Of a stretch of 64,000 nt of DNA, positions 1 to 8,775 are shown in pieces. Positions within the stretch are counted from its first letter, which is position 1, and each line of letters starts with the position of its first letter. The DNA comes from Saccharopolyspora kobensis. Lineage in GTDB: Bacteria > Actinomycetota > Actinomycetes > Mycobacteriales > Pseudonocardiaceae. Location of the stretch: assembly GCF_900108315.1 (NCBI RefSeq), contig NZ_FNVB01000010.1, forward strand, positions 1-64,000, read 5' to 3'. A program made the translations under genes and the position numbers. The notes below the pieces were generated by a model that was given only the letters and a program-made list of their open reading frames with translations, was not told the DNA's origin and did no database searches.

Positions 1-102
1 GTTCGCCACTCATCCACACCCGAAAGTGCTTCAGCGTTCGACTTGCATGTGTTAAGCACGCCGCCAGCGTTCGTCCTGAGCCAGGATCAAACTCTCCAAC
101 AA
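1..102 (-). rRNA. rrs: 16S rRNA, 5' end only (partial)
   Basis: Read on the minus strand, bases 95 down to 71 carry the universal bacterial 16S 5' region (AGAGTTTGATCCTGGCTCAG), followed by GACGAACGCTGGCGGCGTGC. The mature 5' end lies near base 102. The rest of the gene runs off the left edge. The variable stretch after AAGTCGAACG is compatible with Pseudonocardiaceae, but I could not compare it with a database. Confidence 0.97.
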
Positions 103-540
103 TGCTGTTGAACAATCCCAGCAGACACTCAAACCATCAAAGGCGAGCGTCATACTCAAAGAAACCACCAACCAAAACAAACGTCTGGTCGGGGGCATAA
201 AAGAACACTAACCAAAACAGTCCGCTGTTGAGTTCTCAAAGAACACACCCACACCATCACCCACGACCCGAATCAGGCCGCCAAGCTCCGGGGAGCATTT
301 CCTCTGTTCGCTTTCGTGTGTCGGTAACTCTAGCAGGCCGTTTTTCCGGGGTTTCAGGGGGGTCACTCTCGTTTCCCGCACCCGATTCGTTATCTCCCGG
401 ATATCGAACCGTCCAGCGTTATGACAGCGAAGCGAATCGCAATTTTCAAAGTCTTGCCGTTCGAGGCCAGCCCACTCTACCACTCATTCGTGGAGACTCG
501 GTTTGACCCCGTGCCAGGCCCGTTCCGGTTTTCCCGGCCC
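103..540 (-). promoter_or_regulatory. rRNA operon leader and promoter region
   Basis: This stretch lies upstream of the 16S gene on the minus strand. At 225-247 it carries the conserved actinobacterial leader motif (minus strand TTCTTTGAGAACTCAACAG), a boxA-like antitermination or processing site. Possible -10 hexamers TAGAGT occur at 332-327 and 479-474 (minus strand), but their -35 partners are weak. The promoter count is therefore uncertain; the leader identity is firm. Confidence 0.6.
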
Positions 541-666
541 GTGTCGCGCTGACCTGGATAACTTTACAGACCCCCGAACACCCCCTGAACACCACCCCCC
601 CTTAACGACAAAACCCCAGGTGAGACCGGCTGGAACCGGCATCGCCCGGGGTCTGTCGGAAAAGCG

Positions 667-1188
667 TCAGGAACGCGCGGCCTTCTCCTGGAGGGCGGCG
701 TCCTTGTCGAGCACCATGCTCTCCAAGCCGGCCTGGAACTCGGCCATGCCCGCGCGCAGCCGGGCACCGAGTTCACCGGAGTCCGCGGCGAGCGTGCGGA
801 CGGCGAGCAGGCCGGCGTTGCGCGCACCGCCGACCGACACCGTCGCCACCGGCACGCCAGCGGGCATCTGCACGATCGACAGCAGCGAGTCCATGCCGTC
901 GAGGTGCTTCAGCGGTACCGGGACACCGATCACCGGCAGCACCGTCGCCGAGGCGACCATGCCCGGCAGGTGCGCGGCACCGCCCGCGCCGGCGATGATC
1001 ACCCGGATGCCGCGGTCCGCCGCGCTGCGGGCGTAGTCCAGCATCCGCTGCGGGGTGCGGTGCGCCGAGTAGACGCCCACCTCGAAGGGCACGTCGAACT
1101 CGGTGAGCGCGTCTCCGGCCGCTTGCATCACCGGCCAGTCGGAGTCGCTGCCCATGATCACGCCGACCAGCGGGTTGTCGCCTGCCAC
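667..1188 (-). CDS. purE: N5-carboxyaminoimidazole ribonucleotide mutase PurE
   Basis: PurE (173 aa) converts N5-CAIR to CAIR in de novo purine synthesis, acting on the product of the adjacent PurK. Visible motifs are GSDSDWPVM (residues 13-21), the substrate-loop SAHRTP (41-46) and [10 protein letters not shown] (67-76). The length fits bacterial class I PurE. The GTG start at 1188 is chosen because the sequence GAGGAGAGG sits about 7 nt upstream; a longer reading frame runs upstream antisense to nothing functional and overlaps purK. The gene follows purK by 20 nt, so the two are very likely cotranscribed. Cytoplasmic. Confidence 0.95.
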   Translation of the reverse strand: MAGDNPLVGVIMGSDSDWPVMQAAGDALTEFDVPFEVGVYSAHRTPQRMLDYARSAADRGIRVIIAGAGGAAHLPGMVASATVLPVIGVPVPLKHLDGMDSLLSIVQMPAGVPVATVSVGGARNAGLLAVRTLAADSGELGARLRAGMAEFQAGLESMVLDKDAALQEKAARS

Positions 1189-1208
1189 GCTCGGACCTCT
1201 CCTCTGCT

Positions 1209-2393
1209 TCAGTGGATCTCGTAGCCGTCCGGCCACTCGGCGTGCGACAGCCAGTGCGCCGCCAGCCGGGCCTGCTCCCGCACCTCGTCCATGCGGTCGC
1301 CGAGGACGGTGATGTGGCCGAGCTTGCGGCCGGGCCGCTCGCTCTTGCCGTACAGGTGCACCTTCGCGTGCGGGTAGCGGGCGAACAGGTGGTGCAGCCG
1401 CTCGTCCACCGTCATCTTCAGCTCGGTCGGCGAACCGAGCAGGTTCGTCATGACCACCGCGGGCGCGGTCAGCTCGGTGGCGCCCAGCGGGTAGTCCAGG
1501 ACCGCGCGCAGGTGCTGCTCGAACTGGGAGGTCCGCGCGCCCTCGATGGTCCAGTGGCCGGAGTTGTGCGGGCGCATCGCCAGCTCGTTGACGACCAGGC
1601 CCTCGTCGGTCTCGAACAGCTCGACCGCGAGCACGCCGGTGACGCCGAGCGATTCGGCGACCTGCAGCGCGAGCTGCTGGGCCTGCTCGATCAGCTCCGG
1701 GGAGGCGTTCGGCGCCGGGGCCAGGACCTCCACGCAGATCCCGTCCTCCTGCACCGTCTCGACCAGCGGCCACACCGCGCCCTGCCCGAACGGCGAGCGC
1801 GCGACCAGCGCGGCGAGCTCCCGGCGCAGCGGCACGCGCTGCTCGACGAGCAGCGGTGATCCGCTCTCCAGCAGTTCGGCGACGGTGCGCTTCGCGCCGT
1901 CCGGGGTGTTGAGCATCCACACGCCGCGGCCGTCGTACCCACCGCGCGCGGTCTTGAGCACGCAGGGCCAGCCGTGCTCGGCGCCGAACTGCAGGACGTC
2001 GGCGACGTCGGTGACCTCCGCGAACGGCGGCACCGGCAGGCCGAGCTCGGCGAGCTTGCGGCGCATCACGAGCTTGTCCTGGGCGTGCAGCAGCGCGTCG
2101 GCGCCGGGCTGGACGGACACTCCCGCCGCGGCGAGGGCCCGCAGGTGCTCGCCGGGGACGTGCTCGTGGTCGAAGGTGATCACGTCGCAGCCCTGCGCGA
2201 AGTTCTTCAGCGCTTCGAGATCGGTGTGGTGACCGATCTCCACGTTCGGGGCGACCAGCGCGGCGGAGTCGTCCGCCGAAGTGGCCAGCACCTTCAGCGA
2301 CTGCCCCAACGGGATCGCCGCCTGGTGGGTCATCCTCGCCAGCTGGCCGCCACCGATCATGCCGACAACTGGGGTTCCGCTCCGCTGGTCCAC
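1209..2393 (-). CDS. purK: N5-carboxyaminoimidazole ribonucleotide synthase PurK
   Basis: PurK is an ATP-grasp enzyme that carboxylates AIR with ATP and bicarbonate to give N5-CAIR, feeding PurE. The N terminus has the Rossmann-like [11 protein letters not shown]. The ATP-grasp core includes [14 protein letters not shown] and the late metal-binding stretch [13 protein letters not shown]. From the GTG at 2393 it is 394 aa, close to the family length. An in-frame ATG at 2423 and another start at 2459 would add 10-22 residues; none has a convincing ribosome binding site, so the start is uncertain. First gene of the purK-purE pair. Confidence 0.93.
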   Translation of the reverse strand: MDQRSGTPVVGMIGGGQLARMTHQAAIPLGQSLKVLATSADDSAALVAPNVEIGHHTDLEALKNFAQGCDVITFDHEHVPGEHLRALAAAGVSVQPGADALLHAQDKLVMRRKLAELGLPVPPFAEVTDVADVLQFGAEHGWPCVLKTARGGYDGRGVWMLNTPDGAKRTVAELLESGSPLLVEQRVPLRRELAALVARSPFGQGAVWPLVETVQEDGICVEVLAPAPNASPELIEQAQQLALQVAESLGVTGVLAVELFETDEGLVVNELAMRPHNSGHWTIEGARTSQFEQHLRAVLDYPLGATELTAPAVVMTNLLGSPTELKMTVDERLHHLFARYPHAKVHLYGKSERPGRKLGHITVLGDRMDEVREQARLAAHWLSHAEWPDGYEIH

Positions 2394-2485
2394 GCGGCCA
2401 GCGTAAAGCGGCGCAAGCCGCATACCTGCAGAGGGACCACCCAACGCGACCCAGCTCACAGCCGGTCTGCCTCCGGACTCGCTTT

Positions 2486-2612
2486 GCGCAGCGGTGCCGG
2501 TAGCGGAACCTCAGCGCCCGCCTGAACTCCGGGTGCCCTGACCCAGGTAGCTCGACGGCGTCAGGAACGTCCTCGCCAGGCGAACGCTGAGAACCCGCAG
2601 CGGTGCGAGCTG
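2486..2612 (-). repeat. dispersed two-module intergenic repeat, copy A
   Basis: Module 1 (2569-2612) and module 2 (2486-2524), read on the minus strand, match 11782-11827 and 11876-11913 nearly base for base. Module 1 contains GGTTCTCAGCG followed by TTCGCCTGGCGAGGACG; module 2 contains GCTGAGGTTCCGCTACC. It lies between the GGDEF-like gene and purK, upstream of purK in the same orientation. Confidence 0.75.
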
Positions 2613-2640
2613 ACGGCTGAACGCCTCCGGCGTTTCAAGC

Positions 2641-3444
2641 TCACAGCGATGCCAGCAGGTCGCACGCGGCGTTGTGGTCGGCGGGCAGCGGTTCCTGCTG
2701 GAACCGGATCTCCTGGCAGGCGTGCAGCGCCGGGTCCGCCGCCAGCCGGTGCTCGATCATGCAGCGCGCGTGCAGGCAGCGGGCCGACAGCTGCGGGTGG
2801 CGCTTGGTGAGCACCGCCGCGGTGGCCGACCGCAGCAGCGAGACGGTCTCGCCCGAGTCGAACGCCGTGCGCAGGACGTCGGCCATCAGCACCATCGCCA
2901 TCATCCGCGGGTAGCCGTCGGCCGGGGCGTCCAGCGACACCGCGAGCAGGACGTAGTCCTCGCTCGCCGAGCGCCCCTCCGCTCGCGCTTCGCGGTACAC
3001 CTCGTGCAGCCGGGTGCGCAGGTAGCCGGCCGTGGTCAGGCCGGTCAGCGGGTCCTCGACCTCGCGCCCGACGGACAGCCGCGCGATCACGTCCGACCAG
3101 CCCAGCGCGGTCGTGCGCACCATCGCCGTGGGCACCGCGTCCGGATCGGCCGACACGAGCCCGTCGTGGGCACCGGTCGCGACGGCGTGCAGCGCCGCCA
3201 GGTCCTGCAGCGTTCCGGCCAGTCCGACCCCGGCCTCGGCCCGCGCCGCGCCGAGGTCGGCCAGCGCTTCGGCCAGATCCCCGTCCTCGACGACCGCCGC
3301 GCACACCGCGTCGACCGCGTCCGAGGCCCAATCGCTCGGGAATGGCCACCCAGCAGCGAGGCTGGCCGTTCGCCAACGCGAGCGCAGGGCCCGCTGACGA
3401 CCCTGCGCGATCGTCGCATCACACTTGAACGGCCACTCCCTCAT
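2641..3444 (-). CDS. degenerate GGDEF-like domain protein
   Basis: A 267-aa cytoplasmic protein. Its middle starts like a GGDEF (diguanylate cyclase) domain, with EDPLTGLTTAGYL near residues 130-142 in place of the usual D-LTGL-NR entry motif. Further on, the position expected for GGDEF reads LLRSATAAVL, so the catalytic signature is gone and cyclic-di-GMP synthesis is unlikely. The N-terminal half is Ala/Asp-rich and helical. An AGGAGG lies 10 nt before the ATG at 3444 and 4 nt before a TTG at 3450; either start is possible. It stands alone upstream of purK. Function unknown, perhaps a signalling scaffold. Confidence 0.7.
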   Translation of the reverse strand: MREWPFKCDATIAQGRQRALRSRWRTASLAAGWPFPSDWASDAVDAVCAAVVEDGDLAEALADLGAARAEAGVGLAGTLQDLAALHAVATGAHDGLVSADPDAVPTAMVRTTALGWSDVIARLSVGREVEDPLTGLTTAGYLRTRLHEVYREARAEGRSASEDYVLLAVSLDAPADGYPRMMAMVLMADVLRTAFDSGETVSLLRSATAAVLTKRHPQLSARCLHARCMIEHRLAADPALHACQEIRFQQEPLPADHNAACDLLASL

Positions 3445-3630
3445 CCGCAACGCGCCTCCTTCGACTCCCTGTCATCGGGACGGCGCAACGGGTCGCCCAT
3501 GACGGTGCAAGGGATGGCGTCGACAATAGGATCTAGATCACAATCAGTCGGGCAGCGTCATGGTCGGCACCGACCGTGACTCCCTAGGTCAGCAGATCTG
3601 GTGTGTCCCCCGCGGGGAGGAAGGTGCGGC

Positions 3631-6042
3631 GTGGCGACGATTCCGGCGGAAGTCCAGGGACCCAGCGACGGGGAACTGCTGGAGGAGGTTCGCAGCGGTT
3701 CGTCCGCCGCCTACGCGCAGCTCTACGAGCGGCACGTCGGTGCGGCCTACAACATGGCCCGCCAGGTCGCCAAGTCCGCGGCCGAGGCCGACGACCTGGT
3801 GTCGGAGGCCTTCGCCAAGGTGCTCGACACCTTGCGCGACGGGCGCGGCCCGAACACCGCCTTCCGGGCCTACCTGCTCACCGCGCTGCGGCACACCGCC
3901 TACGACCGCACCCGGCGGGAGCGCAAGGTGCAGCTCGCCGACGACGTGACGGAGGTTTCCGGCGCGGACGTCAGCGTGCCGTTCACCGACACCGCCGTAG
4001 CCGGGCTCGAGCGCACGCTCGCCGCGCAGGCGTTCGCCCGGCTGCCCGAGCGCTGGCAGACGGTGCTCTGGCACGTCGAGGTGGAGGGCCAGACCCCGGC
4101 GCAGGTCGCGCCGCTGCTCGGGTTGACGCCGAACGGCGTGTCCGCGCTCGCCTACCGCGCGCGGGAAGGGCTGCGGCAGGCCTACCTGCAGGTGCACCTC
4201 GGGCAGCTGGACGACGACGAGTCCGGGGTCGAGCACTGCCGGGCGACGGTGGACCGGCTCGGTGCGTGGACCCGCCGCGGGCTGTCGAAGCGGGAGACCG
4301 CGCAGGTCGAGTCGCACCTCGACGGGTGCGACCGGTGCCGGGCGCTCGCGGCTGAGCTCGCCGACGTCAACGGGGCGCTCCGCGTCATCATCGCGCCGCT
4401 GGTGCTGGGGGCCTCCGCCACCGGCTACCTGGCCATCTCCTCCTCGGGAGGGGCGTCTGCCGCCGCGTTGGCCGCGGGCAGCGCTTCCAGTGCGGCGGGG
4501 GCGGCGAACGCCGCGAGCGCCGGGCCGCGCCAGGCGGTCGCCGCTGGAACGGCGGCCGCGGTGATGGCTGCCGCGATCGCCATCGCCATGACTTCCGGGA
4601 CCGAGCAGCCCGTTCCGATTGCGGCGGCACCGCCGGCCGCCGTCGTGCAGCCGCCAGAGCCGCCGCAGCCTCCGGCGCCGCCTGCACCGCTGCCGCAGGC
4701 TCCGCAGAACCCGCCGCCTGCGCCGAGCCCGACGCCGCAACCTCCAGCACCTCCGGAGCCCTCCCCACCTGCGCCGACGCCACCTCCGGCGGCCACGCCG
4801 GTGCTCAACGCCTCCGGGCCCGGAGCTCCGCTCCAGCTCGTCGCGGGTGGCGATCCGGTCGACCTGCCGATCACGGTGAACAACAGCGGTTCGGGCGATT
4901 CCCAGCCGGTCACCGCGGAGCTGGCCCTGCCGGCGGGCGTTTCCGCGCAACTGCCCGGTGCCATGTCGGCCGGGCCTGCCTCGACCGTTCCGCAGAGCCG
5001 GTCGCTGGTGCTCGCCCAGCCACCCGGATCGCCGTCGGTGAGCTGCCAGAACCGGTCGACCACCATCTCCTGCAGCACCGACCGCGGGCTGCGGCCCGGC
5101 GAGTCGTTCACCTTCGGCTTCAGCGTGCGCGCCGACGAGTCCGCCCAGGGCGGTGAGATCACCGCCAGCATCTCCGCCGGTACCGAGATCGAGCTGCGCC
5201 TGGAGGCGGTGCCCGTCGTGGTCGAGCCCGCTCCGGTGGACGAGGTCGATCTGCAGGCCTGGAGCTGGCCGGTGCCCGGGGAGGTCTTGAGCTGGCCGAC
5301 GACCGAGAAGAGCAGCAGGCTCTTCATCTGGGTGACCAACGTCGGTACCAGCACAGGACGTGCCGAGGCCGTCGCCGAGCTGCCGAAGGGCATGCGGGCT
5401 CAGGCCCTGACGCCCCAGTGCGACCTGCTCCCGGAAGACCAGGGCCGGGTTCGCTGCTCCGGCGACCTCTCGCCCAGGGAATCCTTGCTGGGCGTGGTGC
5501 AGGTGACCGACGCGCAGGACCTCCCGGATCCCGCCGCGCACGCCTCGACCCAGGCCGGGACGGGCGGCCTGGAACCGCACGGTGAGGCCGTCCAGGTGAC
5601 CGCCAACCTCGGCACCTCCAGCGACAGCGCGCTGGTGGAGCTGCGGTTCCCGTTGCCGCCGCCTCCGCCGAAGCCGCCGGAGTGCTCGTGGTGGCCGTGG
5701 TGGCCGCCGGGTTGGGACAACGGCCGTCCGCCGTGGTGCTGGTTGCCGGTGCCCGCGCACTCGCCGCTGCTCCCGCCCACGACGTCCGCTCCGGAGTCGA
5801 CCAGCACGCCGGAGCCGACGAGCACGACGTCGCCGACGGCCCCGCCGACAGCGGTGCCGCCGACGAGCACGACGCCGCCCACCACGGTGCCGCCCACCAC
5901 AGCGCCGCCGACGTCGAGCACGCCGCCTTCGACGACGCCGCCGAGCAGCACGGCACCGCCGTCGAGCTCGGCGCCTCCGACCAGCAGCGCACCGCCCACG
6001 TCGAGCTCGCCGGGCTCTCCCGGGGGACGGCAGCCCAGGTGA
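3631..6042 (+). CDS. ECF sigma factor fused to zinc-finger, membrane and Pro/Thr-rich wall region
   Basis: An 803-aa multidomain sigma factor. Residues 27-92 form sigma region 2 (DDLVSEAFAKVLDTL) and 135-188 sigma region 4 with its helix-turn-helix. Residues 200-240 resemble the zf-HC2 anti-sigma fold (C203, H229, C233, C236). One or two hydrophobic segments follow (about 251-270 and 310-330), then a Pro-rich linker, repeat-like beta domains and a C-terminal Thr/Ser/Pro tail of TTPPTT-like units. This suggests a membrane-tethered sigma factor whose outer part senses the envelope (inference). The GTG start is fixed by GGGGAGGAAGG 6 nt upstream. ECF proteins with such long C-terminal extensions are known in actinomycetes. 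Release would need proteolysis or a conformational change. Confidence 0.88.
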   Translation: MATIPAEVQGPSDGELLEEVRSGSSAAYAQLYERHVGAAYNMARQVAKSAAEADDLVSEAFAKVLDTLRDGRGPNTAFRAYLLTALRHTAYDRTRRERKVQLADDVTEVSGADVSVPFTDTAVAGLERTLAAQAFARLPERWQTVLWHVEVEGQTPAQVAPLLGLTPNGVSALAYRAREGLRQAYLQVHLGQLDDDESGVEHCRATVDRLGAWTRRGLSKRETAQVESHLDGCDRCRALAAELADVNGALRVIIAPLVLGASATGYLAISSSGGASAAALAAGSASSAAGAANAASAGPRQAVAAGTAAAVMAAAIAIAMTSGTEQPVPIAAAPPAAVVQPPEPPQPPAPPAPLPQAPQNPPPAPSPTPQPPAPPEPSPPAPTPPPAATPVLNASGPGAPLQLVAGGDPVDLPITVNNSGSGDSQPVTAELALPAGVSAQLPGAMSAGPASTVPQSRSLVLAQPPGSPSVSCQNRSTTISCSTDRGLRPGESFTFGFSVRADESAQGGEITASISAGTEIELRLEAVPVVVEPAPVDEVDLQAWSWPVPGEVLSWPTTEKSSRLFIWVTNVGTSTGRAEAVAELPKGMRAQALTPQCDLLPEDQGRVRCSGDLSPRESLLGVVQVTDAQDLPDPAAHASTQAGTGGLEPHGEAVQVTANLGTSSDSALVELRFPLPPPPPKPPECSWWPWWPPGWDNGRPPWCWLPVPAHSPLLPPTTSAPESTSTPEPTSTTSPTAPPTAVPPTSTTPPTTVPPTTAPPTSSTPPSTTPPSSTAPPSSSAPPTSSAPPTSSSPGSPGGRQPR

Positions 6043-6092
6043 ACCGGGTCTCCCGATCCGACCGCTGGCATCGCCGGGACGGCGCAACTACG

Positions 6093-6098
6093 TAGACT
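6093..6098 (+). promoter_or_regulatory. -10 hexamer TAGACT of leaderless gtrA-like gene
   Basis: TAGACT ends 7 nt before the GTG at 6106, so transcription should begin at or beside the start codon. No Shine-Dalgarno sequence is present. Confidence 0.6.
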
Positions 6099-6105
6099 CG
6101 GGGCT

Positions 6106-6633
6106 GTGTCCGTCGTCGATTCCGTGCTCGCGCGAATCCCGCAGCGGTACCGGGAACTCGCGATCCGGCATCGCGAGCTGCTGAAGTTCGGCATCGTCGG
6201 CGGTATCACCTTCTTGATCGACACCGGCATCTTCTACGCGCTGAAGCTGACCGTCCTGTCGCCCAAGCCGGTGACGTCGAAGGTCATCGCGGTGCTGGTC
6301 GCGACGCTGTTCTCCTACGTGCTCAACCGGGAGTGGTCGTTCCGCACCCGGGGCGGGCGGCAGCGGCACTCCGAGGCGACGCTGTACTTCGTGATCAGCG
6401 GCATCGGGGTCGGCCTGTACTCGGCGCCGCTGTGGGTCTCGCGGTACCTGCTGCACCTGCAGACGCCGTACACCAGCCGCTTCGTGGAGGAGATCGCCGA
6501 CTTCACCGCGGCGCAGATCGTCGGCCTGCTGCTGGGCATGGCGTTCCGCTGGTGGGCGTTCCGGAAGTGGGTGTTCCCCACCGAGCAGTCCCACGAGCAG
6601 GAGCCGGAACGCGATCACGTGCGGATCAGCTGA
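6106..6633 (+). CDS. GtrA-family membrane protein
   Basis: A 175-aa protein with four hydrophobic segments and the GtrA start pattern LLKFGIVGGITFLIDTGIFY (about residues 25-44). The conserved NREWSFR between the second and third segments and a terminal FRKWVF are typical. GtrA proteins are thought to help move lipid-linked sugars across the membrane for cell-envelope glycans; the substrate here is unknown. The gene is transcribed away from the ECF sigma gene end with a 63-nt gap and has its own leaderless promoter. M. tuberculosis Rv3277, beside purK, is a comparable protein. Confidence 0.9.
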   Translation: MSVVDSVLARIPQRYRELAIRHRELLKFGIVGGITFLIDTGIFYALKLTVLSPKPVTSKVIAVLVATLFSYVLNREWSFRTRGGRQRHSEATLYFVISGIGVGLYSAPLWVSRYLLHLQTPYTSRFVEEIADFTAAQIVGLLLGMAFRWWAFRKWVFPTEQSHEQEPERDHVRIS

Positions 6634-6705
6634 CCGCCCGCAGGTCGCGGGCCGTGAGTGCTTCGGGGTGCCACAGCGCCCCGAAACGCGCACGTGCCGC
6701 GACCA

Positions 6706-7980
6706 CTACCGGGGCGTCGGTTCGGACTTCCAGGGCAGGCCGAGGACGTCGTCGGCGCGGGCCACCGGGAGGAAGACCTCGAACATCGCCGGTCTCGCCT
6801 GGCTGAGTTCGAGGCGGCCGCCGTCGGCTTCGACGAGCGCTCGGGCCAGCGCCAGGCCGACGCCGGTGGAGCCGTGGCCGGAGAAACCGCGGTCGAAGAC
6901 GTAGGGCACCAGTTCGTCCGGAACGCCCGTGCCCGCGTCGCTCACCTCCACGACCACGGTGCCGCCGCTCTGCCTCGCCGCGAGGGTGACGGTGCCCTCG
7001 CCGTGCCGCAGCGCGTTGTCGAGCAGGACGCCGATCGTTTCGCGCAGGCGGGTGGGCGTGACGCGGGCCAGCAGTTCTTCCTCCACCTTCACGCGCAGGG
7101 TGCGGCCTTCCGCCTTCAGCGGCTCGCGCCACTCGGCGGCCACGTCGCAGAGCAACGTCGAGATGTCCAGCGGTGCGGCGTCGCGGGCGCGCGCCGCGGT
7201 GGCCGCGGCGAGCAGGTCGTCGAGGACCCCGGAGAGCCGTTCGGCCTGTTCCAGCGCCGCGCCGGCGTCCTCCGCCACGTCCGGGTCGTTGGTCGCCGCC
7301 AGCGTCTCCAGCCGCAGGTGCAGTGCGGTCAGGCGGCTGCGCAGCTGGTGCGAGACGTCGCCGACCAGTTCGCGTTCGCGCTGCACGAGCTGCGACAGCG
7401 CGGCGCCGGAGGCGTCGAGCGCGTCCGCGACGCGGTCCAGCTCCGGGACGTGGTGGCGCTGCGGGTCCGCGCGGAAGTCGCCCGCGCCGAGGCGCGCCGC
7501 GCGTGCCGCGACGTGCCGGAGCGGGTCGGAGAGGCGTCGCGCGGTCACCGACGCCACGATCATGCCGGTGCCCGCGGAGAGCACCACGAGCAGCAGCACC
7601 AGCCCGGCGACCTGGACCTGCTGGGTGCGGACGGGCCCGCTCGGCGCGGCGAGCGTCACCGTGCCGCTCTGCACCATCGGCACGCTCTCCACCAGCGGTT
7701 CCTCGCCGGGATCGGGACCGTAGGCGTAGTCGTGGCCCTGGGTGCGGACGATCAGCCGGGCGCCGTCGGGCACTGCCAGCCGCACCGCGGCGAGGTCGAC
7801 CGGGCTCTGCGCGGCGATCTGCTCGTCCAGCCGCGTCGCGATCTGCTGCGCGCGGGTGGAGAGGTCGTTGACGGTGATGTCCTGGACGAGTTTCAGCGCG
7901 CTGAACCCCAGCGGCAGTCCGAGGACGACCGCGGTGACGGCGACGGCCAGCAGCGTGGCCTGCAGGATTCGGCGGCGCAT
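6706..7980 (-). CDS. two-component sensor histidine kinase
   Basis: A 424-aa membrane kinase. Segment one is residues 5-27, an extracellular sensor domain follows, segment two is about 123-147, then a HAMP linker. The HisKA motif DVSHQLRSRL places the phosphorylated histidine at H211. The ATPase domain shows N322 (LLDNALRHG), the G1 box DAGTG (348-352) and STGVGLALA (371-379). It is translated directly after the response regulator (6-nt gap), so the two form one operon and one phosphorelay. The external signal cannot be read from the sequence. Confidence 0.93.
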   Translation of the reverse strand: MRRRILQATLLAVAVTAVVLGLPLGFSALKLVQDITVNDLSTRAQQIATRLDEQIAAQSPVDLAAVRLAVPDGARLIVRTQGHDYAYGPDPGEEPLVESVPMVQSGTVTLAAPSGPVRTQQVQVAGLVLLLVVLSAGTGMIVASVTARRLSDPLRHVAARAARLGAGDFRADPQRHHVPELDRVADALDASGAALSQLVQRERELVGDVSHQLRSRLTALHLRLETLAATNDPDVAEDAGAALEQAERLSGVLDDLLAAATAARARDAAPLDISTLLCDVAAEWREPLKAEGRTLRVKVEEELLARVTPTRLRETIGVLLDNALRHGEGTVTLAARQSGGTVVVEVSDAGTGVPDELVPYVFDRGFSGHGSTGVGLALARALVEADGGRLELSQARPAMFEVFLPVARADDVLGLPWKSEPTPR

Positions 7981-7986
7981 CGCGGG

Positions 7987-8661
7987 TCAGTCCGCGTTGA
8001 AGCGGAACCCGACGCCTCGCACGGTGGCGATGCGGGTCTCGTCCAGCCGGCCGTTGCTGTCGCTGAGCTTCCGGCGCAGCCACGAGATGTGCATGTCCAG
8101 CGTCTTGCTGCCCTTGCGGTCGGATTCCGGCCAGACCTCTTCGAGGATCTCCTCGCGGGTCACCACCTGCCCGGCGTGCTGCATGAGCACCCGGAGCAGC
8201 TCGTACTCCTTGTTCGCCAGCTGCACTTCCTGCTCGTTGACCTGCACGCGGCGGGCCGTCAGGTCCAGGCGGACGCCGGAGGCCTCCAGGGTTTCCGGGG
8301 CGCCGCGGCGGAGCAGGGCGCGGATGCGCGCCATCAGCTCGGCGAGCCGGAAGGGCTTGGCCACGTAGTCGTCGGCACCCGCGTCGAGGCCGACCACGAA
8401 GTCCACCTCGTCGGTGCGGGCGGTCAGCATCAGCACCGGCAGGCCGCGGCCCTGCGCGCGCAGCCGGCGGCACACCTCCAGACCGTCCATCTCCGGCAGT
8501 CCGAGATCCAGCACCAGCAGGTCGATCCCGCCCGAGGCGGCGGCGCGCAGCGTCGATGGACCGTCCTCGATCACCTGGACGGTGTAGCCCTCGCGTTGCA
8601 ATGCCCTCGACAGGGGCACGGCGATGGCGGGGTCGTCTTCTGCCAGCAACACCACGCTCAC
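7987..8661 (-). CDS. OmpR-family response regulator
   Basis: A 224-aa regulator. The receiver domain (1-115) has the acidic pocket E8-D10, the phosphoacceptor D52 (LVLDLGLP), T80 and K102. The C-terminal winged helix (about 128-222) has the OmpR/PhoB pattern ending in TVRGVGFRF. It is the partner of the kinase that follows 6 nt downstream. A TAGGCT -10 element 6 nt before the GTG indicates a leaderless transcript; the GGAGG between them is too close to serve as a ribosome binding site. Confidence 0.94.
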   Translation of the reverse strand: MSVVLLAEDDPAIAVPLSRALQREGYTVQVIEDGPSTLRAAASGGIDLLVLDLGLPEMDGLEVCRRLRAQGRGLPVLMLTARTDEVDFVVGLDAGADDYVAKPFRLAELMARIRALLRRGAPETLEASGVRLDLTARRVQVNEQEVQLANKEYELLRVLMQHAGQVVTREEILEEVWPESDRKGSKTLDMHISWLRRKLSDSNGRLDETRIATVRGVGFRFNAD

Positions 8662-8667
8662 GCCTCC

Positions 8668-8673
8668 AGCCTA
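8668..8673 (-). promoter_or_regulatory. -10 hexamer TAGGCT of leaderless response-regulator operon
   Basis: On the minus strand TAGGCT is followed by 6 nt and then the GTG start at 8661. Confidence 0.6.
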
Positions 8674-8762
8674 GAGGCTGCCTCGGTACTCCTTTTGCGT
8701 AACGGTCCGAGTGGGCTGCGTGGTCAGCTCGCGGCTCGTGTCCGCCGACTGCGCCTGCGGAC

Positions 8763-8768
8763 TAAGGT
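8763..8768 (+). promoter_or_regulatory. -10 hexamer TAAGGT of leaderless hisN-like gene
   Basis: TAAGGT is separated by 7 nt from the GTG start at 8776. No ribosome binding site precedes the start. Confidence 0.6.
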
Positions 8769-8775
8769 GCGTTGC

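Noticed and set aside
667-1920. A 417-aa reading frame covering purE and half of purK on the minus strand
   Set aside because: Its first 240 residues are Arg/Ala-rich out-of-frame purK; only the last 173 are a protein (PurE).
4425-5393. Long antisense frames inside the ECF sigma gene
   Set aside because: GC-rich third-position shadow; the plus-strand frame has recognisable sigma domains.
3589-6087. 832-aa Arg-rich frame opposite the sigma gene
   Set aside because: Composition is Arg/Gly only, no domains, fully antisense to a firm gene.
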